NCBI GenBank assembly: GCA_000752215.1
Contig: CCFG01000011.1
Location: 255,109-319,108, forward strand
Length of the DNA stretch: 64,000 bases
Reading direction: 5' to 3'
Source: a bacterium MS4
GTDB lineage: Bacteria > Bacillota > Clostridia > Oscillospirales > Acutalibacteraceae
Under the pieces are notes generated by a model, which saw nothing but the letters and a program-made list of their open reading frames with translations, searched no databases and was not told the origin of the DNA. Position numbers and translations under genes: made by a program. Numbering within the stretch: the first letter of the stretch is position 1; each line of letters starts with the position of its first letter. Positions 35,085 to 44,625 of the stretch are shown here, piece by piece.

Positions 35085-35975
35085 ATGAAAAAGCTTATTT
35101 TCAGCGGTTCCGGCGTCGCGATCATCACACCAATGAACGAAGACGGTTCCGTGAATTATGACGTTTTGGGCGATCTCGTCGAATTTCATATCGCCAACGG
35201 AACGGATTCCATTATTGCCTGCGGTACAACAGGGGAATCGGCTACCTTGGACCACGAAGAGCATTGCAAGGTCATCGAATACATCATTAAAAAGACGAAT
35301 AAACGGATTCCGGTCATTGCGGGCTCCGGCAGCAACGACACCCGCTACGCGGCAGAGCTGTCCCTGACCGCTCAGGAGCTTGGCGCGGACGCTCTTTTAA
35401 TGGTTACGCCCTATTACAATAAAACCTCTCAGGCGGGTCTGGTAAAACATTATCACTATGTGGCCGACCGTGTGAAGCTCCCGATCATCGTCTACAACGT
35501 ACCGTCCAGAACGGGCTGCAATATTAAACCGGAAACGTATCTGGAGCTCTCCAAACACCCGAATATCAATGCTGCAAAAGAGGCAAACGGGGATATTTCC
35601 GCTCTGGCGAGAACCATTGCCCTTTGCGGCGACGAGCTGTTTGTATACTCCGGTGAAGACAATCAGACGCTGCCTATTCTTTCTTTGGGCGGAAAAGGCA
35701 TCATCTCTGTATTCGCGAACATCATGCCGAAGGAAATGCACCAAATCTGCGCGGATTTCTTTGACGGCAACCTTGCCGCCAGCCGTGCGGCCTTTTTGAA
35801 GTACCTTGAGCTGATGGACGCACTGTTCATGGATGTGAACCCAATTCCGGTGAAGGCAGCCATGAAAATGCTTGGATTCAACAGCGGCGGCTGCCGCCTG
35901 CCGTTGACGGCGATGGGCGAAGAAGCGGAAGTAAAGCTCGCAATGATTCTAAAAAAATATAATCTGTTAAAATAA
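35085..35975 (+). CDS. dapA: 4-hydroxy-tetrahydrodipicolinate synthase
   Basis: A 296-residue class I aldolase that condenses pyruvate with aspartate semialdehyde. The Schiff-base Lys165 is in NAAKEANGD; the Tyr of VYNVPSRTG and GTTGE (~residues 45-49) complete the active site. The ATG at 35085 follows GGAGG. 29 bases after asd, so in the same lysine-regulated operon. The product leads to diaminopimelate for cell wall and dipicolinate for spores. Confidence 0.96.
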   Translation: MKKLIFSGSGVAIITPMNEDGSVNYDVLGDLVEFHIANGTDSIIACGTTGESATLDHEEHCKVIEYIIKKTNKRIPVIAGSGSNDTRYAAELSLTAQELGADALLMVTPYYNKTSQAGLVKHYHYVADRVKLPIIVYNVPSRTGCNIKPETYLELSKHPNINAAKEANGDISALARTIALCGDELFVYSGEDNQTLPILSLGGKGIISVFANIMPKEMHQICADFFDGNLAASRAAFLKYLELMDALFMDVNPIPVKAAMKMLGFNSGGCRLPLTAMGEEAEVKLAMILKKYNLLK

Positions 35976-36001
35976 ATTGACCTTTCCGGAGGGAAGTAAA
36001 A

Positions 36002-36754
36002 ATGACAAGGATGATTATCTGCGGATGCAACGGCAAGATGGGCCGTGAGGTTTCGGCCTGTGCGGCGCTGCGGGAAGACTGCAAAGTTGTGGGCGGAATC
36101 GATATGAATACGGAGGCGAAAGAGGATTATCCGGTTTTTGCGAAACCGGCGGATATCAATGTCGACGCCGACGTCATCGTCGATTTTTCCAATCCCGCCC
36201 TTCTCGCTTCCCTGCTCCAGTATGCGCAGATTCATAAAACGCCGCTTGTTCTATGCACCACCGGTTATAACAAAGCGCAGGTGGAAGCGCTTACCCGTGT
36301 TGCCGAATCTGTCCCCGTATTTTATTCGGGCAATATGTCGCTGGGGATCAACCTGCTGATCGAATTGTCCAAAAAAGCGGCTAAAGTGCTGGGAAGCGGC
36401 TTCGATGTTGAAATTATAGAGAAACACCACAATCAGAAGGTCGATGCGCCGAGCGGCACTGCCCTCATGTTGGCCGACGGCATTTCCTCCGTCATGAATG
36501 AAAATGCGCACTATATTTACGACCGGCATTCCCAGAGGAAAAAGCGCGAAGCTACCGAAATAGGAATTCATTCCGTTCGCGGGGGAACCATTGTCGGCGA
36601 ACATGAAGTGATTTTTGCCGGACATCATGAGGTGATCACGCTCGCCCACTCCGCTCAGTCAAAAGAGGTTTTTGCCGTCGGGGCGGTCAACGCGGCTGTT
36701 TATCTGGCAAAGATGCCCGCAGGACTTTATAACATGTCTGATTTATTAAAATAG
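36002..36754 (+). CDS. dapB: 4-hydroxy-tetrahydrodipicolinate reductase
   Basis: A 250-residue NAD(P)H reductase. The nucleotide motif is ICGCNGKMGREV (~residues 6-17). The catalytic stretch EKHHNQKVDAPSGTA (~residues 140-154) carries the His-His/Lys pair. ATG at 36002 after GGAGGG. Follows dapA by 26 bases. Confidence 0.96.
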   Translation: MTRMIICGCNGKMGREVSACAALREDCKVVGGIDMNTEAKEDYPVFAKPADINVDADVIVDFSNPALLASLLQYAQIHKTPLVLCTTGYNKAQVEALTRVAESVPVFYSGNMSLGINLLIELSKKAAKVLGSGFDVEIIEKHHNQKVDAPSGTALMLADGISSVMNENAHYIYDRHSQRKKREATEIGIHSVRGGTIVGEHEVIFAGHHEVITLAHSAQSKEVFAVGAVNAAVYLAKMPAGLYNMSDLLK

Positions 36755-36765
36755 GAGGTAGCATG

Positions 36766-37227
36766 ATGAGTACGGAACCAATGATCACCACTTCAAATGA
36801 AATTACCCTGATCACGCTGCAGAACTGTCCCTCCGAACTGACCTTTACCGCCGATGTTTTTCAGAAAATTTCGGGGTTCGGAGTCAATGTGGATATGATT
36901 TCGCTTGCGCCGGCGCACGGCGCTTTCACTTCCATTTCCTTTACGATTTCCGACAATGATCTGGATAAAATTCTGACCTTTACATCCGATCTTCATGACA
37001 ATTCCAATATCAAAACCATTGTCAGCAGCGGAAACTGCAAAATTTCCGTGTATGATCAGGGAATGAAGGACACTCCCGGCGTGGCGGCAAAGGTTTTTGC
37101 AGCGGCGGCGAAGAGCGAAACGGACATACGGATTATCACCACCTCCGAGGTCGACATTTCCCTGCTTGTTACGGCGGCGGATTTTGACCAGACGCTGAAC
37201 GAAATCGAAAAGTGTCTGAAGAAATGA
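36766..37227 (+). CDS. Stand-alone aspartokinase-type ACT-domain protein
   Basis: A 153-residue protein equal to the paired C-terminal ACT regulatory domains of aspartokinase, with no kinase domain. The first ACT begins ITLITLQNCP and the second carries TPGVAAKVFAAAAKSETDIRIITTSEVDISLLV. That second stretch matches the lysine-binding core of aspartokinases. Start at ATG 36766, seven bases after GGAGG; ATG 36763 is equally possible and adds one residue. As the last gene under the lysine riboswitch, it may sense lysine or associate with an aspartokinase catalytic subunit encoded elsewhere. Confidence 0.8.
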   Translation: MSTEPMITTSNEITLITLQNCPSELTFTADVFQKISGFGVNVDMISLAPAHGAFTSISFTISDNDLDKILTFTSDLHDNSNIKTIVSSGNCKISVYDQGMKDTPGVAAKVFAAAAKSETDIRIITTSEVDISLLVTAADFDQTLNEIEKCLKK

Positions 37228-37258
37228 AAACCTGCTTCCTGTTTTCTATAAAATAACG

Positions 37259-37308
37259 ATCCCTTCCGTCAGGCAGTATGATCTGCCGATAGCGGAAGGG
37301 ATTTTTTT
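37259..37308. terminator. Terminator at the end of the asd-dapAB-ACT operon, shared with yfhO
   Basis: Stem ATCCCTTCCG / CGGAAGGGAT with an inner GGCAG/CTGCC hairpin, then seven T on the + strand. The yfhO stop on the - strand lies at its edge, so it may end both transcripts. Confidence 0.85.
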
Positions 37309-39967
37309 ATCTCCAGTAATAGACGACTACGGGAAAAATATAGACCGCGATAAAAACGCCGACGAACAGGACCGTAAAGAAAAAAACCGCCGGCAGTTCC
37401 AGAAACCGGATTTTACGGTAGAGTCCCTTCCTCAGAAATATCAGGAAAAGAATCAGACCAGCGATTCCCAGGGCGGATAAACAGCTTCCCAAGGAAAAGC
37501 CGGGCGGGATATAAGAAACAGAGATTTCGTTTTTCCCTTTGTCCAGCTTGATTGCCATCATGGAATCAAGCACGCAGTTGATATCGGTCTTTTTCCCGTT
37601 TACAGTCGCGGTATATCCCCTGCCGTCCGTAATCGGAAGGAATAGGTAGGACTGGTCGTCAGCCGCGTCCGCGGTGCCGGTAATCCGGTTCCCGGACTGC
37701 TTTAGCTGCGCGGCGGCAGTACCGCTGACAGCTTTCTTTAAAACATCGTCCTTAAGTCCGGCGATCCCAAAGGATTTCACATCGACTTCTTTTAAAACCT
37801 GAATTTCCACTTCCACCGTCTGGTCGCGGAAGGTACCGAGATTCAGGAGTCCGTTATTGCTTTGATTCGGATAATCGTCCTGTATGGTCATCCCATTTAC
37901 CAGAATATTGAAGCTTGAGTTGATATGCTCGATCAGGCTGTTTGACAGCCTGTCAAAACAGTCGAAATAAAGCGTTTCCGTTCCCTGAACCGGAATCCGG
38001 TAAACCACTGACCCTTCGGTGCTGTTGTCCGGAAAAGTAAGAGAATATCTTTCTCCGGAAGTATAGGCGATATTATTCAAAAGAGTCGGCTCATAATAGG
38101 TAAACAGCTTGTCCTGTGTATGAAAGAGGGATTCAAAGACAAACTGCTGAATGTTGAGACGGGTCGTGTCCGGCAGAGTGCTTAATTTCTGAACGGCATC
38201 GGAATGAACAACAAACCCTACGGGAAGGGTATCCTCTTTTTTCCTGATCTCATATTTCTCATTTTGGTAAACCTTCTGTTCCTTGCTGAAGGAAGTTCCC
38301 CTGCGAAGAATCGTGTACCGGTTCCCCATTATGGCGTCGGTCAGTTTGGTGCCGCCGTTCGAATTGACTTCCATCCAGTAGGACGAATAGCCAAGCTTCT
38401 TCATGGTATACATAAAGCTTTCGCCCGTCAGCGACGTATAATGGCTCAGCGTATGATACCCCAGGCTGCCCATCAGGTTTACGTCGAAGTATTTCTCTTC
38501 GGATTTCACGCGGTAAAGAGAGTCATCTTCGATCCGGTCACTCAGATCGATGACGGCTGCCTCGGTTTTTCCGTTGTTGGCGGCGGAGGCCACGTAAACC
38601 CCGGAATTAAATACACATTCCAGTACAACCATGACGCACAGCAGGACGGAGAATGCGGTTTTACCCAGCAGCCTGAACTGGTAGAGCAGCAGAAGGACGA
38701 GATACGCGAGCCCCGCGACCAGAGAAAACAGGAGCAGAAGCCGGAAGCTCGCGCTGTTTCCCCACAGGGTTTCCGTGTAAATCCTGACGACATCATATTC
38801 CTTATAAAAAATCAGGCATTCCGCAAGGAATACGGCGCTTACCGCCAGCATCCCGCCGAATACGGCAATCGAACTGCTTGACACAAGGCGATTTTCCTGA
38901 TTGATTTCCGATAATACGGCGGCAAGCAGAATCAGGCCGAAAAAGACAGTAATATATCCGTAGCGGACCGGAAAAGCCTGATAATTTCCGGTCTGCCACA
39001 TCTTATTGATCGGTTCTATGAAAACCGGTATCACAGTCAGAACAAACAGGAAAAATACAAGGTTTGTACTCGGCGGAAGACTTTTCGCAAAAAACAAATA
39101 GACAATCAGCGCGGCAAAGATCGCGCCCGAGCACAGAATCACGGTAAACGTCGTGTCCAGCCTGGAAATCAGTCCGCCCACTTTTAAGCTCGTAAACAGG
39201 TCGCTGGTTCTGGCGGAAACCATATACTGCATCAGGGAAGGCAGCCAGACTACGGCGGTAATCAAAGCGGTAATCAGGGTGGAAACTCCCAGAAGCAAAA
39301 TGCTTTTCCGGCGTGTCCCCTTTTTCGCGAAGAAGCAAACATAGACTCCGGATGCCAGCACCAGAAAAATGGATACCATATAGCTCAGATAGAAATTCAC
39401 TGTCAGTATCGCTGAAAAAGACAGAACATACCACAGGATTTTTCCTTCGTCGGCCAGCTTTATCAGGCCGATCAGAAGAATCGGGAAAAGATACATGACG
39501 TCCAGCCATACGTGGTTCTGGTAGTAAAACATGGTGTAGCCGCAGAAGGCATACATCACGGAGATCGCGGTGTTTTGCAGCACACCGAGCTTTTGGAATC
39601 GAAAGCGAAAAAAGACGCTTGCCGTAAACGCGCATACCATCATTTTCAGCAGGACCAGAATATTCATGAAAAGATAGAGATCCGCCTTATCGACAAAGGC
39701 AACCAGAAAGCTGAACGGACTGCTGATGAAAAACAGGAATACGCCCCAGAAGCTCATGCCCCCGGCATTCTGCATATTCAGAAACATGTTTGCTTTTCCG
39801 GACAGGATATCTTTAAAGTCCATCAGAAAAGGGATGACCTGCTGGTTCATATCGCACCACGAAAGAGTGTTATATCCAAAAGGAAACATCCTGCTTACAA
39901 AAAATACCGAAAGCATAATCACCATCACCGAAGCAGGCGCCAACAGAAAAGAGCCGTTTTTTTTCAT
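37307..39967 (-). CDS. Large YfhO-family membrane protein
   Basis: An 886-residue protein of the YfhO family (GT-C-like multi-pass proteins linked to glycosylation of lipoteichoic acid in Bacillus and Listeria). About a dozen hydrophobic segments fill residues ~8-470. A large extracellular beta-rich domain (residues ~480-830) precedes a final membrane segment. The motif FGYNTLSWCDMNQQVIPF with its acidic Asp lies after the first segment. The start is the ATG at 39967, ten bases after GGAGG. It is expressed from its own promoter (40002-40030). The exact polymer is unknown. Confidence 0.85.
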   Translation of the reverse strand: MKKNGSFLLAPASVMVIMLSVFFVSRMFPFGYNTLSWCDMNQQVIPFLMDFKDILSGKANMFLNMQNAGGMSFWGVFLFFISSPFSFLVAFVDKADLYLFMNILVLLKMMVCAFTASVFFRFRFQKLGVLQNTAISVMYAFCGYTMFYYQNHVWLDVMYLFPILLIGLIKLADEGKILWYVLSFSAILTVNFYLSYMVSIFLVLASGVYVCFFAKKGTRRKSILLLGVSTLITALITAVVWLPSLMQYMVSARTSDLFTSLKVGGLISRLDTTFTVILCSGAIFAALIVYLFFAKSLPPSTNLVFFLFVLTVIPVFIEPINKMWQTGNYQAFPVRYGYITVFFGLILLAAVLSEINQENRLVSSSSIAVFGGMLAVSAVFLAECLIFYKEYDVVRIYTETLWGNSASFRLLLLFSLVAGLAYLVLLLLYQFRLLGKTAFSVLLCVMVVLECVFNSGVYVASAANNGKTEAAVIDLSDRIEDDSLYRVKSEEKYFDVNLMGSLGYHTLSHYTSLTGESFMYTMKKLGYSSYWMEVNSNGGTKLTDAIMGNRYTILRRGTSFSKEQKVYQNEKYEIRKKEDTLPVGFVVHSDAVQKLSTLPDTTRLNIQQFVFESLFHTQDKLFTYYEPTLLNNIAYTSGERYSLTFPDNSTEGSVVYRIPVQGTETLYFDCFDRLSNSLIEHINSSFNILVNGMTIQDDYPNQSNNGLLNLGTFRDQTVEVEIQVLKEVDVKSFGIAGLKDDVLKKAVSGTAAAQLKQSGNRITGTADAADDQSYLFLPITDGRGYTATVNGKKTDINCVLDSMMAIKLDKGKNEISVSYIPPGFSLGSCLSALGIAGLILFLIFLRKGLYRKIRFLELPAVFFFTVLFVGVFIAVYIFPVVVYYWR

Positions 39968-40001
39968 CTGGATGAATCCTCCAACATTTGTCAATGTACC
40001 T

Positions 40002-40030
40002 ATTATAAGGAATTGCCGGACGAAAATCAA
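40002..40030 (-). promoter_or_regulatory. Sigma-A promoter of the yfhO-like gene
   Basis: On the - strand, TTGATT (40025-40030), 17-base spacer, TATAAT (40002-40007). Confidence 0.75.
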
Positions 40031-40032
40031 TC

Positions 40033-40067
40033 AAAACAGCCCGCCGCCGAAATTTCGGCGGCGGGCT
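40033..40067 (-). terminator. Terminator after tyrS
   Basis: A 30-base perfect palindrome with the arm AGCCCGCCGCCGAAA (40038-40067), then GTTTTGATTG on the - strand. It separates tyrS from the yfhO promoter. Confidence 0.8.
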
Positions 40068-40082
40068 AAGCGAATTTTTGCG

Positions 40083-41312
40083 TTAATCAACCAGATTGAC
40101 TTTGTGGAACACCTTTTTCCCTTTTTTAATCACCACATATTTTTTCTCAAAATGCTTCAGGGAAAGCTTCTCCGCGCTGGAAAGTATCTTCTCGTTATCG
40201 ACTGAAATACCGCCCTGATCGATCAGACGTCTTCCCTCTCCTTTGGAAGGCGCCAGCTTTGTCAGGACCAGCAGATCAAGCACGCCGATTTCCCCATCGG
40301 CAAAATTTGTCGCGGTAATGTCCGTGGAAGGCATGTTGTCCGTGTCCTCTCCGCTGCCGAACAGCGCGCGTGCTCCTTCCTGCGCCTTTAACGCTTCCTG
40401 CTCGCCGTGAATCAGCTTAGTGACCTCAAACGCAAGGACTTCCTTGGCTTTGTTGAGTTCCCCGCCCTCCAGCTTCGCAAGCTCATTGATCTCCGACAGC
40501 GGAAGGAACGTAAGGATTTTCAGGCATTTGATAACGTCGGCGTCGCCGATATTGCGCCAGTACTGGTAGAAGTCAAACGGCGTGGTCTTTTCGGGGTCCA
40601 GCCAAACAGCGCCCTTTTCGGTTTTGCCCATTTTTTTCCCCTCGCTGGTGGTCAGCAGGGTAAACGTCATACCGTAGGCTTCCTTGCCCTCTTTACGGCG
40701 AAGAAGCTCTACGCCGCCGATAATATTGCTCCACTGGTCGTCGCCGCCAAGCTCCAGCTGACAGTTGTAGCGGTGGTTCAGCTCCAGAAAGTCGTAGCTC
40801 TGCATGATCATATAATTCAGCTCGAAGAAAGAGAGACCCTTTTCCAGACGCTGCTTATAGCATTCTGCGGCAAGCATGCGGTTGACGGAAAAATGCACGC
40901 CGACATCGCGCAAAAACTCAATATAATTCAGATTCAGAAGCCAGTCGCCGTTGTTGGCCATAATCGCCTTGCCTTCCGAAAAATCAACCAGACGGGACAT
41001 CTGCTTTTGGAAGCAGGCAATATTGTGGTCGATTTCCTCTTTGGTCAGCATTTTGCGCATATCGGATTTTCCGGAAGGATCGCCGACCATGCCCGTTCCG
41101 CCGCCGAACAGCGCAATCGGCGTATGGCCGGCTCTCTGCATGTGCGCCATGACCATAATCTGTACAAAGTGGCCTACGTGCAGGCTGTCGGCTGTCGGAT
41201 CAAACCCGATATAGAATGTGGTTTTGTGATTGTTGAGAAGATCCTGAATATTCTCCTCATCCGTCATCTGGGCAATCAAGCCCCTTGCTTTGAGTTCTTC
41301 GAAAACTCCCAT
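40083..41312 (-). CDS. tyrS: Tyrosyl-tRNA synthetase
   Basis: A 409-residue class I synthetase. The HIGH-like HVGH is at residues 45-48, and the KMSKS-like motif is KMGKT near 230. The C-terminal S4 RNA-binding domain spans about residues 345-409. ATG at 41312 after GGAGG on the - strand. Expression is governed by the T-box upstream, whose specifier reads UAC (Tyr). Confidence 0.97.
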   Translation of the reverse strand: MGVFEELKARGLIAQMTDEENIQDLLNNHKTTFYIGFDPTADSLHVGHFVQIMVMAHMQRAGHTPIALFGGGTGMVGDPSGKSDMRKMLTKEEIDHNIACFQKQMSRLVDFSEGKAIMANNGDWLLNLNYIEFLRDVGVHFSVNRMLAAECYKQRLEKGLSFFELNYMIMQSYDFLELNHRYNCQLELGGDDQWSNIIGGVELLRRKEGKEAYGMTFTLLTTSEGKKMGKTEKGAVWLDPEKTTPFDFYQYWRNIGDADVIKCLKILTFLPLSEINELAKLEGGELNKAKEVLAFEVTKLIHGEQEALKAQEGARALFGSGEDTDNMPSTDITATNFADGEIGVLDLLVLTKLAPSKGEGRRLIDQGGISVDNEKILSSAEKLSLKHFEKKYVVIKKGKKVFHKVNLVD

Positions 41313-41335
41313 AAAAAATCCTCCATTTCAGGGGG

Positions 41336-41600
41336 ATAAAAAACGCCCCCTGCTTATTTGCAGAGGGCGGAAATAACCGCGGTACCACCTCAGTTCACCG
41401 TAGCCTCACGGATACGGCCTTACGGGTACAAAAAATACCCACGCGCTGTAACGTGCGCTTTCACGGCCAAATCTAGTAGAAACCGTTCAATCTGGCGACT
41501 CCGGGATGTATTTCAGCCAAATCACGCGCCTGCTTACACCAGCCGCAGGCTCTCTTTGCCGGCTTTTTGACTTACTTCTTCCCATCAATGTCATTATACT
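41336..41600 (-). ncRNA. Tyrosyl T-box leader with terminator
   Basis: On the - strand, the T-box core TGGTACCGCGG lies around 41376-41388. The specifier loop contains GAAA-TAC-ATC, with TAC at 41508-41510 (complement of GTA), a Tyr codon. The downstream terminator is stem CCGCCCTCTGC / GCAGGGGGCG, then TTTTTT (41336-41370). Uncharged tRNA-Tyr should pair with the specifier and T-box and allow read-through into tyrS. Confidence 0.95.
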
Positions 41601-41602
41601 GC

Positions 41603-41631
41603 ATTATACCCAATTCCCTCCGCATTGTCAA
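41603..41631 (-). promoter_or_regulatory. Strong sigma-A promoter of the T-box/tyrS transcript
   Basis: On the - strand, perfect TTGACA (41626-41631), 17-base spacer, perfect TATAAT (41603-41608). The -35 overlaps the recN stop. Confidence 0.92.
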
Positions 41632-43310
41632 GACGATCCGTGCTTTTTGGCAAGCCTGAGCATTTCCGCCGCATTTTCCAGCAGCAGCGGCGTGATCTGC
41701 GCTCCGCCCATAATTCTTGCCAGTTCCTGCTTCCTTCCCTCGTAATCCAGCTCGGCCACGTCGGTGAAGGTTTTGTTTTCCCGGACCTGCTTTTTGATTA
41801 AGAACTGCGTGTCGGCCAAAGCGGCTATCTGCGCCAGATGCGTTACGCAGATCACCTGACGGTGGCCCGCGACCTCATGCAGCTTCAAGCCGACCTTCTG
41901 CGCAGCGCTTCCGCTGATACCGGTGTCGACCTCGTCGAAAATCAGCGTGTCAATATCGTCTTTCCCGGCAAGCACCGTTTTGATAGAAAGCATAATGCGG
42001 GAAAGCTCGCCGCCGGAGGCGATTTTTGCAATCGGCTTGGCCGGCTCGCCCGCGTTCACCGAAATCAGGAACTGAAGCTTGTCGCAGCCGAGCGGATTCA
42101 GCGGGCATTCCTCCTGCTGTACCTGAAAATCGATGCTCGGCATATCGAGAAAACGGAGCTCTTCCTTTACTCTTTTCGTAAAGGCTCGTGCCGCCTCTTT
42201 GCGGCAGGCAGAAATCTTTTTCGCAAGTCTTTCCGCCTCCGCCTTTGCCTTTTGATATTCCTTTGTCATCTGCAGGATTCTTTCATCCGAAAGCTGGATG
42301 TCCTCCAGCTGGGCCTGCGATTTTTCGAGAAAATCGATCATAGTTTCCACGGAGCCGCCGTATTTCAGGCCAAGGCGATAGAGGACGTCCAGCCGGTCCT
42401 CTATCCTTTCAAGGTCCGCGGGATCATATTCCAACTCCGAAGAGAAACCGCGGAGCTCTTCGCCGCAGTCCTCCAGATCGTAGCGGATATTTTTGATTCT
42501 TTCGGAAAGCTCATGGATTTCCGGCAGGTATTTTTCCGTTTCGGACAGAGCGTCCGAAGCGGAAGCGACGGCAGATAAAGCGCCGTCAAAGCTTTCTTCC
42601 CCGTTCAGTGCCGATTGCGCCGTATGAATCGCCGAGGCGATCTTTTCGCTGTTTAAATAGCGGGTGCGGGTCTTATTCAGTTCTTCCTGCTCGCCGGCCC
42701 GCAGTCCGGCTGCCTCCAGTTCATTGATCTGATAGGTCAGCAGATCAATCTGTCTTGCTTTCTGTGCCTCGTCCATATCAAAAGCGTCCAATGCGCTTTT
42801 CATATGCTGAATATTGCTGAAAGCGGCGCGATACTCCGAGAGCAGTGCCTCGGGCACGCCCATGCGGTCGATATACCGGATATGTAAATCGGGCGACAGC
42901 AGGTCATAGCTCTCGTGCTGGCCGTGAATGCTGATCAGCATGACTCCGAGCTCTTTCAAAACGGATACGGTTGCCGGACGGCCGTTGATGCGGCACACGG
43001 CTTTGCCGTCAGTATGGATTTCACGCTGAATCATGACGGAACCGTCTTCTTCCGGCGCATAGCCGAATTTCGCCAGCTTATGGACGGCCTGTTCCCCCAA
43101 GTCGGAAAAAACGGCGGTGACAAAAGCGGAACGCGCCCCGGTCCGCACAAGCTCGCGCGAGGTTCTTTCCCCCAAAATCGCGTTGATGGAATCAATAACA
43201 ATGGATTTTCCGGCTCCGGTTTCCCCGGTCAGAACGTTCAGGCCGGGATGAAAATCGATCCCGGTCTTTTCAATCACAGCAATATTTTCGATGTAAAGCT
43301 GAGAAAGCAT
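41628..43310 (-). CDS. recN: DNA repair protein RecN
   Basis: A 560-residue SMC-like ATPase for double-strand-break repair. Walker A GETGAGKS is near residue 30, two coiled coils flank the middle region (~residues 150-400), and the signature LSRIMLSIK and FDEVDTGISG (Walker B) are C-terminal. The start is the ATG at 43310 after GGTGAT. It is the last gene of the folD-dxs-tlyA-nadK-argR-recN run. Confidence 0.95.
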   Translation of the reverse strand: MLSQLYIENIAVIEKTGIDFHPGLNVLTGETGAGKSIVIDSINAILGERTSRELVRTGARSAFVTAVFSDLGEQAVHKLAKFGYAPEEDGSVMIQREIHTDGKAVCRINGRPATVSVLKELGVMLISIHGQHESYDLLSPDLHIRYIDRMGVPEALLSEYRAAFSNIQHMKSALDAFDMDEAQKARQIDLLTYQINELEAAGLRAGEQEELNKTRTRYLNSEKIASAIHTAQSALNGEESFDGALSAVASASDALSETEKYLPEIHELSERIKNIRYDLEDCGEELRGFSSELEYDPADLERIEDRLDVLYRLGLKYGGSVETMIDFLEKSQAQLEDIQLSDERILQMTKEYQKAKAEAERLAKKISACRKEAARAFTKRVKEELRFLDMPSIDFQVQQEECPLNPLGCDKLQFLISVNAGEPAKPIAKIASGGELSRIMLSIKTVLAGKDDIDTLIFDEVDTGISGSAAQKVGLKLHEVAGHRQVICVTHLAQIAALADTQFLIKKQVRENKTFTDVAELDYEGRKQELARIMGGAQITPLLLENAAEMLRLAKKHGSS

Positions 43311-43315
43311 TGCAA

Positions 43316-43765
43316 TCACCCAACCATTTTTTTAAGTTCAGCAACCAGCTGCTGTGCATGGTCTTCGTCCCTCATCGCAATAAAAATGGTATCGTCCCCG
43401 GCCAGAGTGCCGACGGCACCCTGCCAGTGCATGGTGTCCATTGCCGCGCAAACAGCCTGCGCCATGCCCGCGTGGCATTTGATTACCACCAGATTGCACG
43501 CGTAGTCAATCTGCACCGCGGAATCGGAGAGGAGGGAATAAAATTTAGAGGAATAATCGGCCGTGCTGCTTCTGCCGGTGGAGTATCTGTATTTTCCGTC
43601 GTGGGACAAAGTCTTGATCAGCCTGAGCTCTTTAATGTCGCGGGAAACGGTGGCCTGGGTTACTTCAAAACCGTCTTCGCGCAGGCGGCGCAGCAGTTCT
43701 TCCTGAGTATCAATCGCGTATTCGTTAATCAATTCAAGGATTTTTGCGTGTCGTCGTGTTTTCAA
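43316..43765 (-). CDS. argR: Arginine repressor
   Basis: A 149-residue ArgR. The N-terminal winged-helix domain is recognisable in TQATVSRDIKELRL (~residues 37-50). The C-terminal arginine-binding/hexamer domain carries VGTLAGDDTIFIA. It starts with TTG at 43765, eight bases after AGGAG, itself inside the nadK 3' end. It is expected to repress arginine synthesis and activate catabolism; no ARG box was identified in this window. Confidence 0.94.
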   Translation of the reverse strand: MKTRRHAKILELINEYAIDTQEELLRRLREDGFEVTQATVSRDIKELRLIKTLSHDGKYRYSTGRSSTADYSSKFYSLLSDSAVQIDYACNLVVIKCHAGMAQAVCAAMDTMHWQGAVGTLAGDDTIFIAMRDEDHAQQLVAELKKMVG

Positions 43766-43766
43766 T

Positions 43767-44624
43767 TCAATTTCTCCTCTCGGCTAATTTTTCGTTCACT
43801 ACCTCATAAAAATTATCGTCTTTTAATTTAATAATTCTCACCATACGCTCTGAACGGCAAAAATTAATTTTCTGATTATCGGCAATCTGAATAAAAGTGT
43901 CCCCGTCCACGGACAAAATAATCTCGCTTTTATAGTGGGAACACGCCGTTACGCTCAGCTTGGCGTCCGGCCCGAAAATAACCGGCCTTGTCAGCAGGGA
44001 ATGCGGACAGATCGGCGAAAGCAGAATACAGTTGATGCTCGGGTCGATCACAGGGCCGCCGGCGGAAAGGGAATATGCGGTCGAGCCGGTGGGAGTGGAA
44101 ATAATCAGGCCGTCTGCCCTGTATTCGCAGACATTTTTATCATTGAAGTGAACGGCGATATCCAATATCCGGGAAAGCGCTCCGCGGGCGATCACCGCGT
44201 CATTCAGAGCCAAATGGATTTCCTCTTTCCCCTGATTGACCAGCCGGATTTCCAGCATCATACGGTTTTCGATGGTATAGTCCCCGTCGATCAGCTTTTT
44301 CAGCTTGTCAAGCTCGTCCGTTTCCAGTCCGGCGACAAAACCAAGCCGCCCCACATTGATGCCCAAAATCGGCTTTTCCGCCACGGCGGCATGCCGGGAG
44401 GAGTGAATAATGGTTCCGTCGCCGCCAACGGCGATGACCGCGTCGCAGTCGGACATCATTTTATCAAAGTCATCGTAAAAGACAATGTGTGAATTTGGAA
44501 AACAGCTTTTCAGGTTTAATCGCATGCATACCTCCGCACCGAATTTTTGCAGCGTTTCCGCTACCCGCGTGGTATGAAGCTGTGCGTTGTGCTTGCTTAG
44601 ATTCGGCATAATCGCTATTTTCAC
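43767..44624 (-). CDS. nadK: NAD kinase
   Basis: A 285-residue enzyme making NADP from NAD. The diagnostic [11 protein letters not shown] is near residue 58, NDAVIARG near 140 and the [15 protein letters not shown] segment follows. I start it at the GTG at 44624 after GGTGGTGA; GTGs at 44636 and 44633 are possible but overlap that site. It begins right after the tlyA stop, so it is likely coupled. Confidence 0.93.
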   Translation of the reverse strand: MKIAIMPNLSKHNAQLHTTRVAETLQKFGAEVCMRLNLKSCFPNSHIVFYDDFDKMMSDCDAVIAVGGDGTIIHSSRHAAVAEKPILGINVGRLGFVAGLETDELDKLKKLIDGDYTIENRMMLEIRLVNQGKEEIHLALNDAVIARGALSRILDIAVHFNDKNVCEYRADGLIISTPTGSTAYSLSAGGPVIDPSINCILLSPICPHSLLTRPVIFGPDAKLSVTACSHYKSEIILSVDGDTFIQIADNQKINFCRSERMVRIIKLKDDNFYEVVNEKLAERRN

Positions 44625-44625
44625 A

